Shown here one piece after another: positions 17,449 through 25,616 of a DNA stretch of 40,347 nucleotides. Origin of the DNA: an uncultured Collinsella sp. (lineage in GTDB: Bacteria > Actinomycetota > Coriobacteriia > Coriobacteriales > Coriobacteriaceae); the NCBI GenBank assembly GCA_958429225.1, contig CAUAJB010000010.1, positions 1 through 40,347 of the forward strand. Direction: 5' to 3'. Below the pieces are notes generated by a model. The model saw only the letters and a program-made list of their open reading frames with translations, was not told the DNA's origin and did no database searches. The translations under genes were made by a program, and so were the position numbers. Each line of letters starts with the position of its first letter. Within the stretch, counting starts at the first letter, position 1.

Positions 17449-18352
17449 ACTCACCAGCGAGCAGAGGCTCTCGCGCGCCATCGACATCATGGAGGCCCTC
17501 TACGCCGCCGGCGAGAGCGGCATGGCACGAACCGAGATTTGCAGCCGCTTTGACATCACGGGGGTGTCGCTCGACGAGATTCTCGAGATCGTCTCGACGC
17601 TCGCGGACCGAGAATCGGGCGCGCGCATCATCTGCGAATGCCGCGGCGAGCGCGTGGCCCTCACTGGTGACGCCGGGCGCGTGCTACCGTTGCGCCTGAG
17701 TGCCGCCGAGGGCGCCGTGCTCAACCATGAACTTGAATCGTTGGGGATCGAGCCGCAGACGGCAGCTCGGATTCGACATGCCCTTCTGCCCGAAGAGCTC
17801 GGCTATAACCAGCGCGTCTTTGACACCGTCAACCACGGGTCGCACTGGCAGCAGCTGAGCTGCGCCATTCAGGACGGTGTTCGTTGCCGCATCTCGTATC
17901 GCTCGATGGACGATGCGCGGCCACGCGAGCGTCTGGTCGACCCCTTGCGCATTACGGCAAACGGCGACCAAACATACCTGATTGCCTGGGACATCGCGGT
18001 CGATGAGCAGCGCACCTATCGCATGGATAAAATCGAGGGACTCACTTTGACGGAAGACTCCGTCGTGCCTCACACACCGGGCGTCGCATCCCTCCACGAT
18101 TCCCTTGCCCGGACGCAGCGTAGCGCAAAGCTCTTGATGCCATTCGATATGGCGGAGCATCTGGACTGGGCCGGCATCACCCTAATCGAGCGCAGCGGGG
18201 CAGACATGGCAACGGTAACCGTGCATTACGGCTCCGAGCGTTGGCTACTGAGCCAGATAATCGCAGCGGGCGGAGCCATCCGCATCTTGGATGACCCCGC
18301 CCTGTCAAAGCGTCTGTGCGATATGGCAAAAACCCTCGTCTGTCCGCTTTAG
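17435..18352 (+). CDS. WYL-domain transcriptional regulator (PafC-like)
   Basis: A 305-residue second WYL regulator. The N-terminal HTH covers about residues 5-75 (QRLSRAIDIMEALYAAGESGMARTEI split by a turn). The WYL domain lies at about 150-220 (CRISYRSMDDARPRERLVDPLRI...YLIAWDIAVDEQRTYRMDKIEGL), and the C-terminal domain resembles WCX. It overlaps its WYL partner by 14 nt, so the two are probably translated together and may work as a heterodimer. AAAGGA lies 12 nt before the ATG, a somewhat long spacing; an in-frame TTG at 17414 is an alternative. The stop overlaps the stop of the convergent helicase gene by 4 nt, leaving no room for a terminator. Confidence 0.82.
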   Translation: MPVRKLTSEQRLSRAIDIMEALYAAGESGMARTEICSRFDITGVSLDEILEIVSTLADRESGARIICECRGERVALTGDAGRVLPLRLSAAEGAVLNHELESLGIEPQTAARIRHALLPEELGYNQRVFDTVNHGSHWQQLSCAIQDGVRCRISYRSMDDARPRERLVDPLRITANGDQTYLIAWDIAVDEQRTYRMDKIEGLTLTEDSVVPHTPGVASLHDSLARTQRSAKLLMPFDMAEHLDWAGITLIERSGADMATVTVHYGSERWLLSQIIAAGGAIRILDDPALSKRLCDMAKTLVCPL

Positions 18353-21243
18353 CGCCGCCGCTCGTGGTGTGCGCGCCACAGTTGCAGATAGTGACCGATC
18401 TGCGCCGATTCGATGCGCTGGTAGGAGCTCGTGGGCAGCGACGTTAAGAACTTCTTCCCGTAGCCCTTCGTCACCAGGCGCGGGTCGGCCAGAATCAGCA
18501 CGCCGCAATCGGTCGACGAGCGGATAAGGCGGCCGGCCGCCTGCTTAACCTCGAGCACCGCCTCGGGCAGCGAATAGCGCGCCCAAGCGCGGTCTTCGCG
18601 CAGGTTGCGCTCGCACGAGAGCGGGTCCGTGGGGCTCGAGAACGGCAGCTTGGGAATGATGACGCAGCGCAGCGTCTCGCCGCTGGCGTCAAACCCCTCC
18701 CAGAAGGCCTTAAGCGCAAAAAGCGACGAGGTCGGCTCGTTGATAAACCGATCGCGCAGGCGACGAGGAGATGAGTTGCGCTGCTGGCAGTTGAGCTCCA
18801 GACCCGCACGGGCCATCTTGGGCTCAACGCGGGCGTACAGGTCTTCCATGTCGCGTCGATTGGTGAACAGTGTGAGCACCGATCCGCCCATGGCAAGATG
18901 GGCGTCGACCAGCACGCGCTCGAGCGCCGTAAGATAGCTCTCGCGATCGCGCGGATCGGGGATATCGCCCGCAACGACTACAGCCATGTTCGAATCGAAG
19001 TCGTAGCTCGAGTCCAAGTGCAGCGATGAGGATGTTGAAGCACCGATGCGATCGAGGCCGACCGCGTGGTTAAAGTGTTCAAAGCTTTTGGACACCGTCA
19101 TGGTCGCCGAGGCAAAGATAGCCGTGTGAACCTCGGGCAGCCATTCGGTTGCCAAGGCCTCGCCAATGTCGATGCGCTCTGCGGTCATTGACTCTCCGCC
19201 GGCACGCAGCCTGCGATTGACCTGCAGCGAATACACGTAGTGTTCATCGGTGCCATCAATGATGAGTTTGAGGTTCTCGGCCAGCTCGTGCAGGCGGCGC
19301 GAGATATCACCCAGGTCGACAACAACCTCGGGCTTGTCGGCGGCGACGGCTTGCACCAGCGCGTCGACGCTCTTGTCAGCCTGTTCCAACGCGTCGATGG
19401 CAGCGTAGGCCGACTGTAAGAAATCATGCCAGTCGTCAGATTCGCGCAGTTCGGGGCCAATCCATAGATTGGCATTGTCATAACCCCCACGGGCACGGCG
19501 GCCGAGCTCGCGAACGCCATCGAACACGTCGGCGATTGCCATGCTCGCGCGCGCAACCGTCGACGTCGCCTTGGCAGTAAGGCCCAGATAGAGCGTAGAG
19601 CCCTCGGAGGTTGCCAAATCACGGGAAACCTGGCTTAGCGCGCCGGTGCTCGAGCCACCCAGGCGCTCAAACAGAACGCGTGACTCGTCCGCCGACACCA
19701 CGCGCGCCCACTGGCGGCGCGCCTCGCGCTCGATGGAATGGGCCTCGTCGATTACCCAATGACGAATCGGAGGCAAAATCCTGCCCTCGGCCGCAACGTT
19801 GCGGAACAGCAGGGAATGGTTGGTGACCACCACATCGGCATGCGCCGCACGACGGCGAGCGCCGTGGACCAAACATTTATCAGGGAAAAACGGGCAGAGG
19901 CGACGAGCACACTCGCGCGAGGCCGTCGTAAAGTCGGGGCGGTTGACGCTGCGCCACCGAATGCCAAGTGAGTCGAGGTCGCCATCGGCTGATTGGCAGA
20001 CGTACGCCATAATGACCGCGACCGCCGTGAGCGTGTCCGCCGGATCGCGCTTGGTGGTAATCTCGGCCTGGCCGCGGCTCATGCGCTCAAGCTTGCGCAG
20101 GCACGGATAGTGGTCATACCCCTTGAGAGCGCAAAATGACAGACCACCGTCCAGTTGCTCGGCAAGTTTTGGCAGCTCATGGTACATGAGCTGGTCGGCG
20201 AGATTGTTCGATTTGGTCGCAATACCAACCGTGATGTTGTTACGGCGTGCTGCCTCGGCAAAAGGCACCAGATAGGCCATCGATTTGCCGACGCCCGTGC
20301 CCGCCTCAATTACACGATGAGTGCCCGTGACCAGCGCATCGCGGACCTCGAGCGCCATCGCAATCTGCTCATCACGCGGCTCGTAGGTGGGGTACATGCG
20401 ATTGACCAGGCCACCTGGCGCATAGTCTGCCTCAATCTCCTCACGACTCGGCATCTTGAGGACCGGCAGTTCGTCGGCGTCCACCCGATCGTCGGCGCGA
20501 TCGGCCTTGAGAACGTCAGCACGAGCGGCGCTGAGAGAGAAGATAGAACCAGGGTTCTGCCCTGCCAAGAATGAGAAGATAGGACGATAGGACCAAGGCA
20601 CATCCGGATGCATGTCGGCTAGGCGCGCCATGAGGCCCTGGGGCAAGTCGGTGAGCGCCACGAGCAACACGCGCCATACGCCACACAGGGCGTCGACGTC
20701 GGCATTGGCACGGTGTGATACCGAGTCACAGCCAAACAGATCGGCCATAAAAGACAGCTTGTGCGAGGCCAGGCGCGGAAGCGCGATTCGCGACAGCGCC
20801 AGCGAATCGATCCAAATATCGCTCACGTTGACGCCGCCTTTGACCGACTCGATAAACGAGCGGTCGAACGTGGCGTTATGTGCGATCACCGGGCAACCAC
20901 CGACAAAATCGGCGAGAGCGGCGACGGCCTCAACGGCCGACGGGGCATCTGCCACATCGGCATTTGTAATGCTCGTGAGCTCGGTAATCTCGGCGGGAAT
21001 CAGCTGCTTGGGATGCACGAAGGTATCGAAACGGTCGACGATCTCGCGGCCCGAAAGACGGGCCGCCGAGATCTCGATCAGTTCATTGTCCTGCACCGAA
21101 AGACCTGTGGTCTCGGTATCGAGGACAATCACATCTTCCTCGATAAGACCAAAGGACTGCGTTTTGGCGCGTTCGGCAAGCGTGGCATAGGAGTCGATGA
21201 CAAACTGCGGCGTTCCTGACGAAACCGCGTCCTCGATTAGCAT
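18349..21243 (-). CDS. dinG: DEDDh exonuclease / DinG-type helicase fusion
   Basis: A 964-residue two-domain enzyme. An N-terminal DnaQ-like 3'-5' exonuclease (about 35-200) has Exo I LDTETTG (Asp42, Glu44), Exo II AHNATFD (Asp127) and Exo III HRANADVDA (His177, Asp182), all intact. A superfamily 2 XPD/DinG-type helicase follows, with Walker A EAGTGVGKS (313-321), DEAH box (499-502) and a C-terminal QAAGRLIRS motif VI. Cys381, Cys445, Cys450 and Cys457 lie between Walker A and the DEAH box, where this family holds a 4Fe-4S cluster. It should unwind 5'-3' and clear DNA or DNA-RNA structures. Its ATG overlaps the stop of ddl by 7 nt, indicating translational coupling. Fused forms occur in Gram-positive bacteria; here, unlike some, the exonuclease looks active. 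Confidence 0.93.
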   Translation of the reverse strand: MLIEDAVSSGTPQFVIDSYATLAERAKTQSFGLIEEDVIVLDTETTGLSVQDNELIEISAARLSGREIVDRFDTFVHPKQLIPAEITELTSITNADVADAPSAVEAVAALADFVGGCPVIAHNATFDRSFIESVKGGVNVSDIWIDSLALSRIALPRLASHKLSFMADLFGCDSVSHRANADVDALCGVWRVLLVALTDLPQGLMARLADMHPDVPWSYRPIFSFLAGQNPGSIFSLSAARADVLKADRADDRVDADELPVLKMPSREEIEADYAPGGLVNRMYPTYEPRDEQIAMALEVRDALVTGTHRVIEAGTGVGKSMAYLVPFAEAARRNNITVGIATKSNNLADQLMYHELPKLAEQLDGGLSFCALKGYDHYPCLRKLERMSRGQAEITTKRDPADTLTAVAVIMAYVCQSADGDLDSLGIRWRSVNRPDFTTASRECARRLCPFFPDKCLVHGARRRAAHADVVVTNHSLLFRNVAAEGRILPPIRHWVIDEAHSIEREARRQWARVVSADESRVLFERLGGSSTGALSQVSRDLATSEGSTLYLGLTAKATSTVARASMAIADVFDGVRELGRRARGGYDNANLWIGPELRESDDWHDFLQSAYAAIDALEQADKSVDALVQAVAADKPEVVVDLGDISRRLHELAENLKLIIDGTDEHYVYSLQVNRRLRAGGESMTAERIDIGEALATEWLPEVHTAIFASATMTVSKSFEHFNHAVGLDRIGASTSSSLHLDSSYDFDSNMAVVVAGDIPDPRDRESYLTALERVLVDAHLAMGGSVLTLFTNRRDMEDLYARVEPKMARAGLELNCQQRNSSPRRLRDRFINEPTSSLFALKAFWEGFDASGETLRCVIIPKLPFSSPTDPLSCERNLREDRAWARYSLPEAVLEVKQAAGRLIRSSTDCGVLILADPRLVTKGYGKKFLTSLPTSSYQRIESAQIGHYLQLWRAHHERRR

Positions 21244-22202
21244 GCAATGCCCGCTCGACGAAGGCCCATACGGATCAGGCTGTCACAGACCTGCGGGAAC
21301 GTCATGTCGTCGGTGTGGCGGATCTCGTCCGGATACAGCGACGTATCGGTCATGCCGGGAATGGTATTGGTCTCGAGGATAACGGGGCCGTCCTCACTCA
21401 CGATAAAGTCGCTGCGCGAGATACCCAGGCAACCGAGGGCCTTGTGAGCAGCACAGGCAAGCTCCTGGGCACGAGCGTAATTCTCGGGTGAAATCTGCGC
21501 CGGAATGCGATGGATGTCCGTAGGGTCGACATACTTCACGTCCAGATCGTAGAACTCACAGTCCTCGGGCTTACGAATCTCGACAATCGGCAGAGCGCGC
21601 ACGTCATCTTCGCCGTATACGCCGACGGTGATCTCGGTACCCTCGATGCACTTCTCGACCAGTACTTTGTCGCCGTACTCAAACGCCTTGGCGATTGCCG
21701 CGGGCAGCTCGGAGGGCTCATGGACCAGGGAAATGCCATAGCTGGAACCGTTGACGGCCGGCTTCACAAAGCAGCGCTCGCCACAAACCTCGACGATATG
21801 ATCGATATCGACTTCATCGCCCACCTCGAGCGCAAGGCCGGGGGCAATGGGAATGCCCGCCTTGGCGTACAGGAGCTTAGAGACCTCCTTGTCGGCACCG
21901 CAGGCGCTGGCAAGCACGCCCGAAGCCGTGTAGGGGATACCCAGGGTCTCCATGGCGCCTTGCATGGCGCCATCCTCGCCGCCGGCACCGTGCATGGCGA
22001 TAAACGCCACGTCAAAGCCGCCGGTTGCCATGGTTACCATAAAGTCATCAGCGGCCGTATCGAGCAGCTCCACCGAGGTGTAGCCGGCTTCCTTCAGTGC
22101 CACCACAACGTTCTTTCCCGAATTAAGCGAGATCTCGCGCTCAGCGGAATGACCGCCCGCCAAGACCGCTACGTGCATGTTCTCTAGGCTTTTACCCGGC
22201 AT
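21237..22202 (-). CDS. ddl: D-alanine--D-alanine ligase
   Basis: ATP-grasp enzyme that makes the D-Ala-D-Ala dipeptide for peptidoglycan precursors in the cytosol; 321 residues. Visible are the N-terminal AGGHSAEREISLNSG, the ATP-binding KPAVNGSSYGISLV, and the C-terminal metal and substrate segment ILETNTIPGMT. The start ATG ending at 22202 has AGGAGGAG seven bases upstream and is preferred over an inner ATG at codon 9. It is the first gene of a two-gene unit with the DinG fusion, whose start it overlaps. A promoter-like TTGGGG-N18-TACAAT lies upstream. The ligase looks like an ordinary D-Ala type, but vancomycin-related D-Lac specificity was not examined in detail. Confidence 0.95.
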   Translation of the reverse strand: MPGKSLENMHVAVLAGGHSAEREISLNSGKNVVVALKEAGYTSVELLDTAADDFMVTMATGGFDVAFIAMHGAGGEDGAMQGAMETLGIPYTASGVLASACGADKEVSKLLYAKAGIPIAPGLALEVGDEVDIDHIVEVCGERCFVKPAVNGSSYGISLVHEPSELPAAIAKAFEYGDKVLVEKCIEGTEITVGVYGEDDVRALPIVEIRKPEDCEFYDLDVKYVDPTDIHRIPAQISPENYARAQELACAAHKALGCLGISRSDFIVSEDGPVILETNTIPGMTDTSLYPDEIRHTDDMTFPQVCDSLIRMGLRRAGIAC

Positions 22203-22242
22203 GGGCAGACTCCTCCTCTATAATTTCTGCAGCTGATACCAT

Positions 22243-22272
22243 ATTGTAGCGATACCCTCTACGTTTCCCCAA
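22243..22272 (-). promoter_or_regulatory. Putative promoter of ddl-dinG
   Basis: The minus strand reads TTGGGG, 18 nt, TACAAT in the 85-bp spacer between divergent ddl and rlmN. The predicted 5' leader is about 35 nt. I saw no equally clear promoter for rlmN. Confidence 0.4.
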
Positions 22273-22287
22273 AATCGAAAGGCTTCC

Positions 22288-23340
22288 ATGAATCCCAGGA
22301 CTAAATCTCAGGACATTCGCGACTTGAGCCAAAACGATATTCGCGAGCTCGTGGCCGAGCTTGGCCAGCCCGCCTTCCGCGCGAAGCAGCTCATCGAATG
22401 GGTCTTTGAGAAGAACGTTTGTTCGTTCGACGACATGACCAACCTTCCCAAGGCTTTCCGCGAGCAGCTTAAAGAGGCTTTTGCCTTTGATACGCCGACT
22501 GAACTCACCAAGCAGGTTTCCAAAGATGGCTCGCGCAAGTATCTGCTCGAGTACCACGACGGCATTTCCGTCGAAACTGTCGGTATGCCCCGTCGCAACA
22601 AGCTTTCCGTCTGCGTTTCCACCCAGGCAGGCTGCGGCATGGGCTGTGCCTTTTGCGCTACCGGCCTCAACGGCCTCAAGCGCTCTCTGACCGCTCAAGA
22701 GATCGTCGACCAGGTACTTCATGTATCCAACGACTTTGGCGAGCGCGTCACGAGCGTTGTCTTCATGGGCCAGGGCGAGCCGTTTGCCAACTACGACGAG
22801 GTTCTCAAGGCGTTGCGAATCCTCAACGACCCCGATGGCATCGGTATCGGTGCTCGTCACCTCACCGTCTCTACCAGCGGCGTTATTCCCGGTATTCGCA
22901 AATTTGCCGACATCCCCGAGCAGTTCACGCTTGCCGTTTCCCTGCATTCCGCCATCCAGTCGACACGCAATAAGCTAATGCCCGGTGTTAAGAAGTACAC
23001 GCTACTTCGCCTTCACGAGGCGCTTCAACTCTACACCGAGAAGACTGGCCGCCGCCCGACCTATGAGTATGCCATGATCGAAGGCGTCAACGATACGAAT
23101 CCCGAGATGCAGGCGCTCTGCGACTTCTGCGAGGGAACGTTGTGCCACGTCAACCTGATTCAGCTTAACGACATCGAGGGCAGCCCGCTCAAGCCGTCGC
23201 CGATTCATAAGGTTGAGGATCTTCAGCGTCGTCTTGAGTCCCGTGGCATCGAGACCACGATTCGTAACTCCCGTGGTAACGATATTGACGCCGCTTGCGG
23301 ACAGCTGAAGCAGCGCTTCAAAGTTCAGAAGAACGCATAG
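22288..23340 (+). CDS. rlmN: 23S rRNA (adenine2503-C2)/tRNA methyltransferase RlmN
   Basis: Radical-SAM methylase that adds a methyl group to C2 of A2503 in 23S rRNA (and A37 of some tRNAs), which tunes peptidyl-transferase accuracy. The CxxxCxxC cluster motif is Cys116-Cys120-Cys123 (GCGMGCAFC). The C-terminal DAACGQL supplies the Cys near 338 that forms the family's covalent RNA intermediate. GQGEPFANYD is the conserved SAM-domain motif. At 350 residues it has the family's usual length. GAAAGG lies upstream of the ATG. The gene is monocistronic: a strong terminator follows within 40 nt, with a parS-like site between. The linezolid-resistance relative Cfr is less likely, given the length and housekeeping context. 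Confidence 0.95.
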   Translation: MNPRTKSQDIRDLSQNDIRELVAELGQPAFRAKQLIEWVFEKNVCSFDDMTNLPKAFREQLKEAFAFDTPTELTKQVSKDGSRKYLLEYHDGISVETVGMPRRNKLSVCVSTQAGCGMGCAFCATGLNGLKRSLTAQEIVDQVLHVSNDFGERVTSVVFMGQGEPFANYDEVLKALRILNDPDGIGIGARHLTVSTSGVIPGIRKFADIPEQFTLAVSLHSAIQSTRNKLMPGVKKYTLLRLHEALQLYTEKTGRRPTYEYAMIEGVNDTNPEMQALCDFCEGTLCHVNLIQLNDIEGSPLKPSPIHKVEDLQRRLESRGIETTIRNSRGNDIDAACGQLKQRFKVQKNA

Positions 23341-23358
23341 GGGAGTCGCACCCCAAAA

Positions 23359-23374
23359 CGTTTCATGTGAAACA
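23359..23374. promoter_or_regulatory. parS-like site, 2 mismatches
   Basis: CGTTTCATGTGAAACA differs from the perfect parS TGTTTCACGTGAAACA at two positions. It lies between the rlmN stop and its terminator, about 2.2 kb from the parS cluster. It is a plausible weaker ParB site. Confidence 0.5.
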
Positions 23375-23377
23375 TCG

Positions 23378-23419
23378 AACGGCCCCGGTTACAGGAGATG
23401 CAACCGGGGCCGTTTTATT
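23378..23419 (+). terminator. Rho-independent terminator after rlmN
   Basis: A perfect 13-bp stem (AACGGCCCCGGTT and its complement) with an 11-nt loop is followed by TTTTATTT. Confidence 0.9.
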
Positions 23420-23467
23420 TATTGACCTTAATTTTGAATCAGCTGCTACCTGTCCCATTTTTTACGG

Positions 23468-23515
23468 CCAAAATAAGGGGTCCTTGCCTCGTGAATCAGA
23501 CAAGGACCCCTCAAA
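23468..23515 (-). terminator. Rho-independent terminator at end of the parAB operon
   Basis: On the minus strand an 11-bp stem AGGGGTCCTTG/CAAGGACCCCT with a 14-nt loop is followed by TATTTTGG. It lies about 30 nt beyond the small gene that follows parB and closes the transcript. Confidence 0.8.
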
Positions 23516-23531
23516 ATATGCTAAGTAATTG

Positions 23532-23543
23532 TTAGGTACCTAA
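23532..23543. repeat. 12-bp palindrome TTAGGTACCTAA, copy 1
   Basis: A perfect 12-bp palindrome overlaps the stop codon of the small gene after parB. An identical copy lies at 27036-27047 upstream of jag. Function unknown; see findings. Confidence 0.55.
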
Positions 23544-23794
23544 TAGCCTACATTTTCCCATTGGTTACTAACCCAACCTTGATTAATCTTGGGATTCTTC
23601 GTTACCTGAGCCGTACGCATGGCAACATCTTCTGTCATAACATCCATTTTCTTCTTGGATGTATCGACAATATCTTGCGCACTACGAAGCAAACGACCTC
23701 GAAGTTCATCGTCTGTCGCGATCTTATAGCCAGCAAAGGCACCAGCCGCGACAGTCGTCGCCAATGCAATCGCAGTTAAAATCCTATTCCTCAT
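23540..23794 (-). CDS. Small membrane-anchored protein after parB
   Basis: An 84-residue protein of unknown function. One hydrophobic segment near the N-terminus (about 6-22, TAIALATTVAAGAFAGY) works as an anchor or uncleaved signal. A charged, helical region follows (DDELRGRLLRSAQDIVDTSKKKMDVM), with a tail ending NQWENVGY. The plan resembles the YtxH-like 'general stress' small proteins, but similarity is too weak to assign. AAGGAGG lies five bases before the ATG ending at 23794 and inside the parB 3' end, so the gene overlaps parB by 11 nt and is probably coupled to it. Confidence 0.7.
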   Translation of the reverse strand: MRNRILTAIALATTVAAGAFAGYKIATDDELRGRLLRSAQDIVDTSKKKMDVMTEDVAMRTAQVTKNPKINQGWVSNQWENVGY

Positions 23795-24689
23795 CTTGGC
23801 CTCCTTGATCAAACTGAATCATTTCGCCAAGAATACGAGAGAGCTCTTCCTCGTCTTTAAACTCAATCTCAATCTTATTCTTTCCACGCGAGCTCTTAAC
23901 ACGCACGTTGGTATTAAAAACCTGACGAAGCACGCGGGCAGCCTTTTTAAAAGACTGAGGCGTTGCAGGCCTCGGCGTCTTAGGTGTCTCTCCGGCAGAA
24001 AACAACGGAGCAAGATTTTCTGTCGCTCTTACGGAAAGGCCCTCTGCAACAACCTTCTCTGCAAGTCGAATTCGAGCGTCCTCATAGGGAACTGCAAGAA
24101 TCGCACGTGCATGACCAGCAGTAAGTTTGCCCTCAAAAATCATCTGCTGAACACCTTCAGGGAGATCGAGAAGGCGCAGCGAGTTTGTAATTGCAGAGCG
24201 TGACTTGCTGACTGCCTTCGACAATGCCTCCTGGGTCATACCGCTGGCATCGATAAGCTGGCGATAGCCCTTAGCCTCTTCGACGGGATTCAGATCAGAA
24301 CGCTGAAGGTTTTCGATCAGAGCAAGAGCCAGCATCTCTTCATCATTAACATCTTTAATGATGACAGGCAGCTCCTCAAGACCAGCAAGCTTTGACGCTT
24401 GGTAACGACGCTCACCAGCGATGATCTCATAGCCGTTTCCATGCTTGCGAACCAAAAGCGGCTGCAAGACGCCATGTTCTTGGATTGATTCGCTCAACTC
24501 ACGAAGTTCAGTTTCGTTAAAGTGAATTCGCGGCTGATTAGGGTTGGGAACGATATCCTCAATAGATAGTTTTGTTTCAGATGCGGCATTCGAAGCCGAT
24601 GAAGCCGAACCACCGGTCTCATACTCGGCCTCTGAGACCAAAGCATTGAGTCCACGTCCCAATCCGCCACGTTTCTTTACACTAGGCAC
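23784..24689 (-). CDS. parB: Chromosome partitioning protein ParB
   Basis: Centromere-binding CTPase clamp that loads at parS, spreads along DNA and helps place SMC. A short N-terminal ParA-stimulating segment (KKRGGLGRGLNALV) is followed by the ParB/Srx CTP-binding domain with PNPNQPR and GERRYQAS (about 45-135). The HTH region is MTQEALSKAVSKSRSAITNSLRLL (split here over two helices), and a C-terminal dimerisation region is rich in charged residues. Length 301 is normal. It starts at GTG with GAGGTG upstream and overlaps the end of parA by 8 nt. Three perfect parS sites lie just beyond parA. Confidence 0.96.
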   Translation of the reverse strand: MPSVKKRGGLGRGLNALVSEAEYETGGSASSASNAASETKLSIEDIVPNPNQPRIHFNETELRELSESIQEHGVLQPLLVRKHGNGYEIIAGERRYQASKLAGLEELPVIIKDVNDEEMLALALIENLQRSDLNPVEEAKGYRQLIDASGMTQEALSKAVSKSRSAITNSLRLLDLPEGVQQMIFEGKLTAGHARAILAVPYEDARIRLAEKVVAEGLSVRATENLAPLFSAGETPKTPRPATPQSFKKAARVLRQVFNTNVRVKSSRGKNKIEIEFKDEEELSRILGEMIQFDQGGQDEE

Positions 24690-25482
24690 GCTTGATCACC
24701 TCTTTTGCAAGGTTCATATATGCTTTTGCACCCTTATTTTGAGGTGCATAGGTAATTACCGGTTCCCCAAAAGACGGAGCTTCGGAGATTTTAACCGTAC
24801 GGGGGATCAACGTCTTAAATGCCTTATCACCAAAGTACGATTGAACCTCCTCAACAACCTGATTCGATAGAGAAGTACGCGAGTCATACATGGTCATAAG
24901 CACACCGTAGGTGTCTAAGCCCTTGTTCAGACGAGATTTGACCATCTTCATTGACTCAAGCAGCTTCGTAACGCCCTCGAGTGCGTAATACTCGCACTGG
25001 ATCGGAATCAAAACGCTGTCTGCTGCGGTCAAAGCGTTGATAGTAAGCAGGCCGAGCGAAGGAGGGCAGTCAATGAAAATAAAATCGAACTCGTCCTGAA
25101 TCGGCTCAAGCAAATCTTTGAGACGGGTTTCACGAGCAATTGCGCTTACGAGTTCAATTTCCGCGCCTGCAAGCTGAATTGTAGCCGGAATTACGAATAC
25201 CTTTTTGCAATTTGTATCAAGAACAAGCGATTCTGCCGGCACATCATTCAGCAATGCATCATAGATGCAGTGATCAAGGTCTTCTTTTTCAATTCCGAAT
25301 CCACTGGTGCTGTTTCCCTGCGGATCAAAATCAACAATCAGTGTCTTACGACCCTGCTCACCCAGTGCTGCTGCAAGGTTTACAGCCGTCGTTGACTTAC
25401 CGACGCCGCCTTTTTGATTGATGATTGCAATTATACGCGTGTCTTTTGCGCTCTTAGAACGCTTAACGTCGCGAAATCCCAC
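24682..25482 (-). CDS. parA: Chromosome partitioning ATPase ParA (Soj)
   Basis: Walker-type ATPase that binds the nucleoid non-specifically and, with ParB at parS, moves the newly copied origins apart. The deviant Walker A KGGVGKST (about 25-32) with both lysines is intact, as are the A' motif DFDPQGN and the Walker B region FIFIDCPPSLG. It is 266 residues with a short basic N-terminal extension (MGFRDVKRSKSAKD). It starts at GTG four bases after AGGAGG. The three parS sites occupy the upstream spacer, so ParB bound there may also repress parAB. Confidence 0.96.
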   Translation of the reverse strand: MGFRDVKRSKSAKDTRIIAIINQKGGVGKSTTAVNLAAALGEQGRKTLIVDFDPQGNSTSGFGIEKEDLDHCIYDALLNDVPAESLVLDTNCKKVFVIPATIQLAGAEIELVSAIARETRLKDLLEPIQDEFDFIFIDCPPSLGLLTINALTAADSVLIPIQCEYYALEGVTKLLESMKMVKSRLNKGLDTYGVLMTMYDSRTSLSNQVVEEVQSYFGDKAFKTLIPRTVKISEAPSFGEPVITYAPQNKGAKAYMNLAKEVIKRA

Positions 25483-25521
25483 GGTCCCTCCTGGTGTGTA
25501 TTAAAGCTGTCAAACGGAGGA

Positions 25522-25537
25522 TGTTTCACGTGAAACA
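25522..25537. promoter_or_regulatory. parS site 1 (perfect)
   Basis: TGTTTCACGTGAAACA, identical to the bacterial consensus parS, 40 bp upstream of parA. Confidence 0.95.
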
Positions 25538-25560
25538 TTCCGAATCGATAGCAACTGCTA

Positions 25561-25576
25561 TGTTTCACGTGAAACA
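25561..25576. promoter_or_regulatory. parS site 2 (perfect)
   Basis: TGTTTCACGTGAAACA. It starts 39 bp from site 1 and 39 bp from site 3, i.e. equal spacing of close to four helical turns. Confidence 0.95.
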
Positions 25577-25599
25577 CTGCAAGCTGTTAGTAACCATTA

Positions 25600-25615
25600 T
25601 GTTTCACGTGAAACA
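25600..25615. promoter_or_regulatory. parS site 3 (perfect)
   Basis: TGTTTCACGTGAAACA, directly abutting the stop codon of rsmG. It is the third of three evenly spaced sites that fill the parA-rsmG spacer, the main centromere of the chromosome. Confidence 0.95.
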
Positions 25616-25616
25616 T

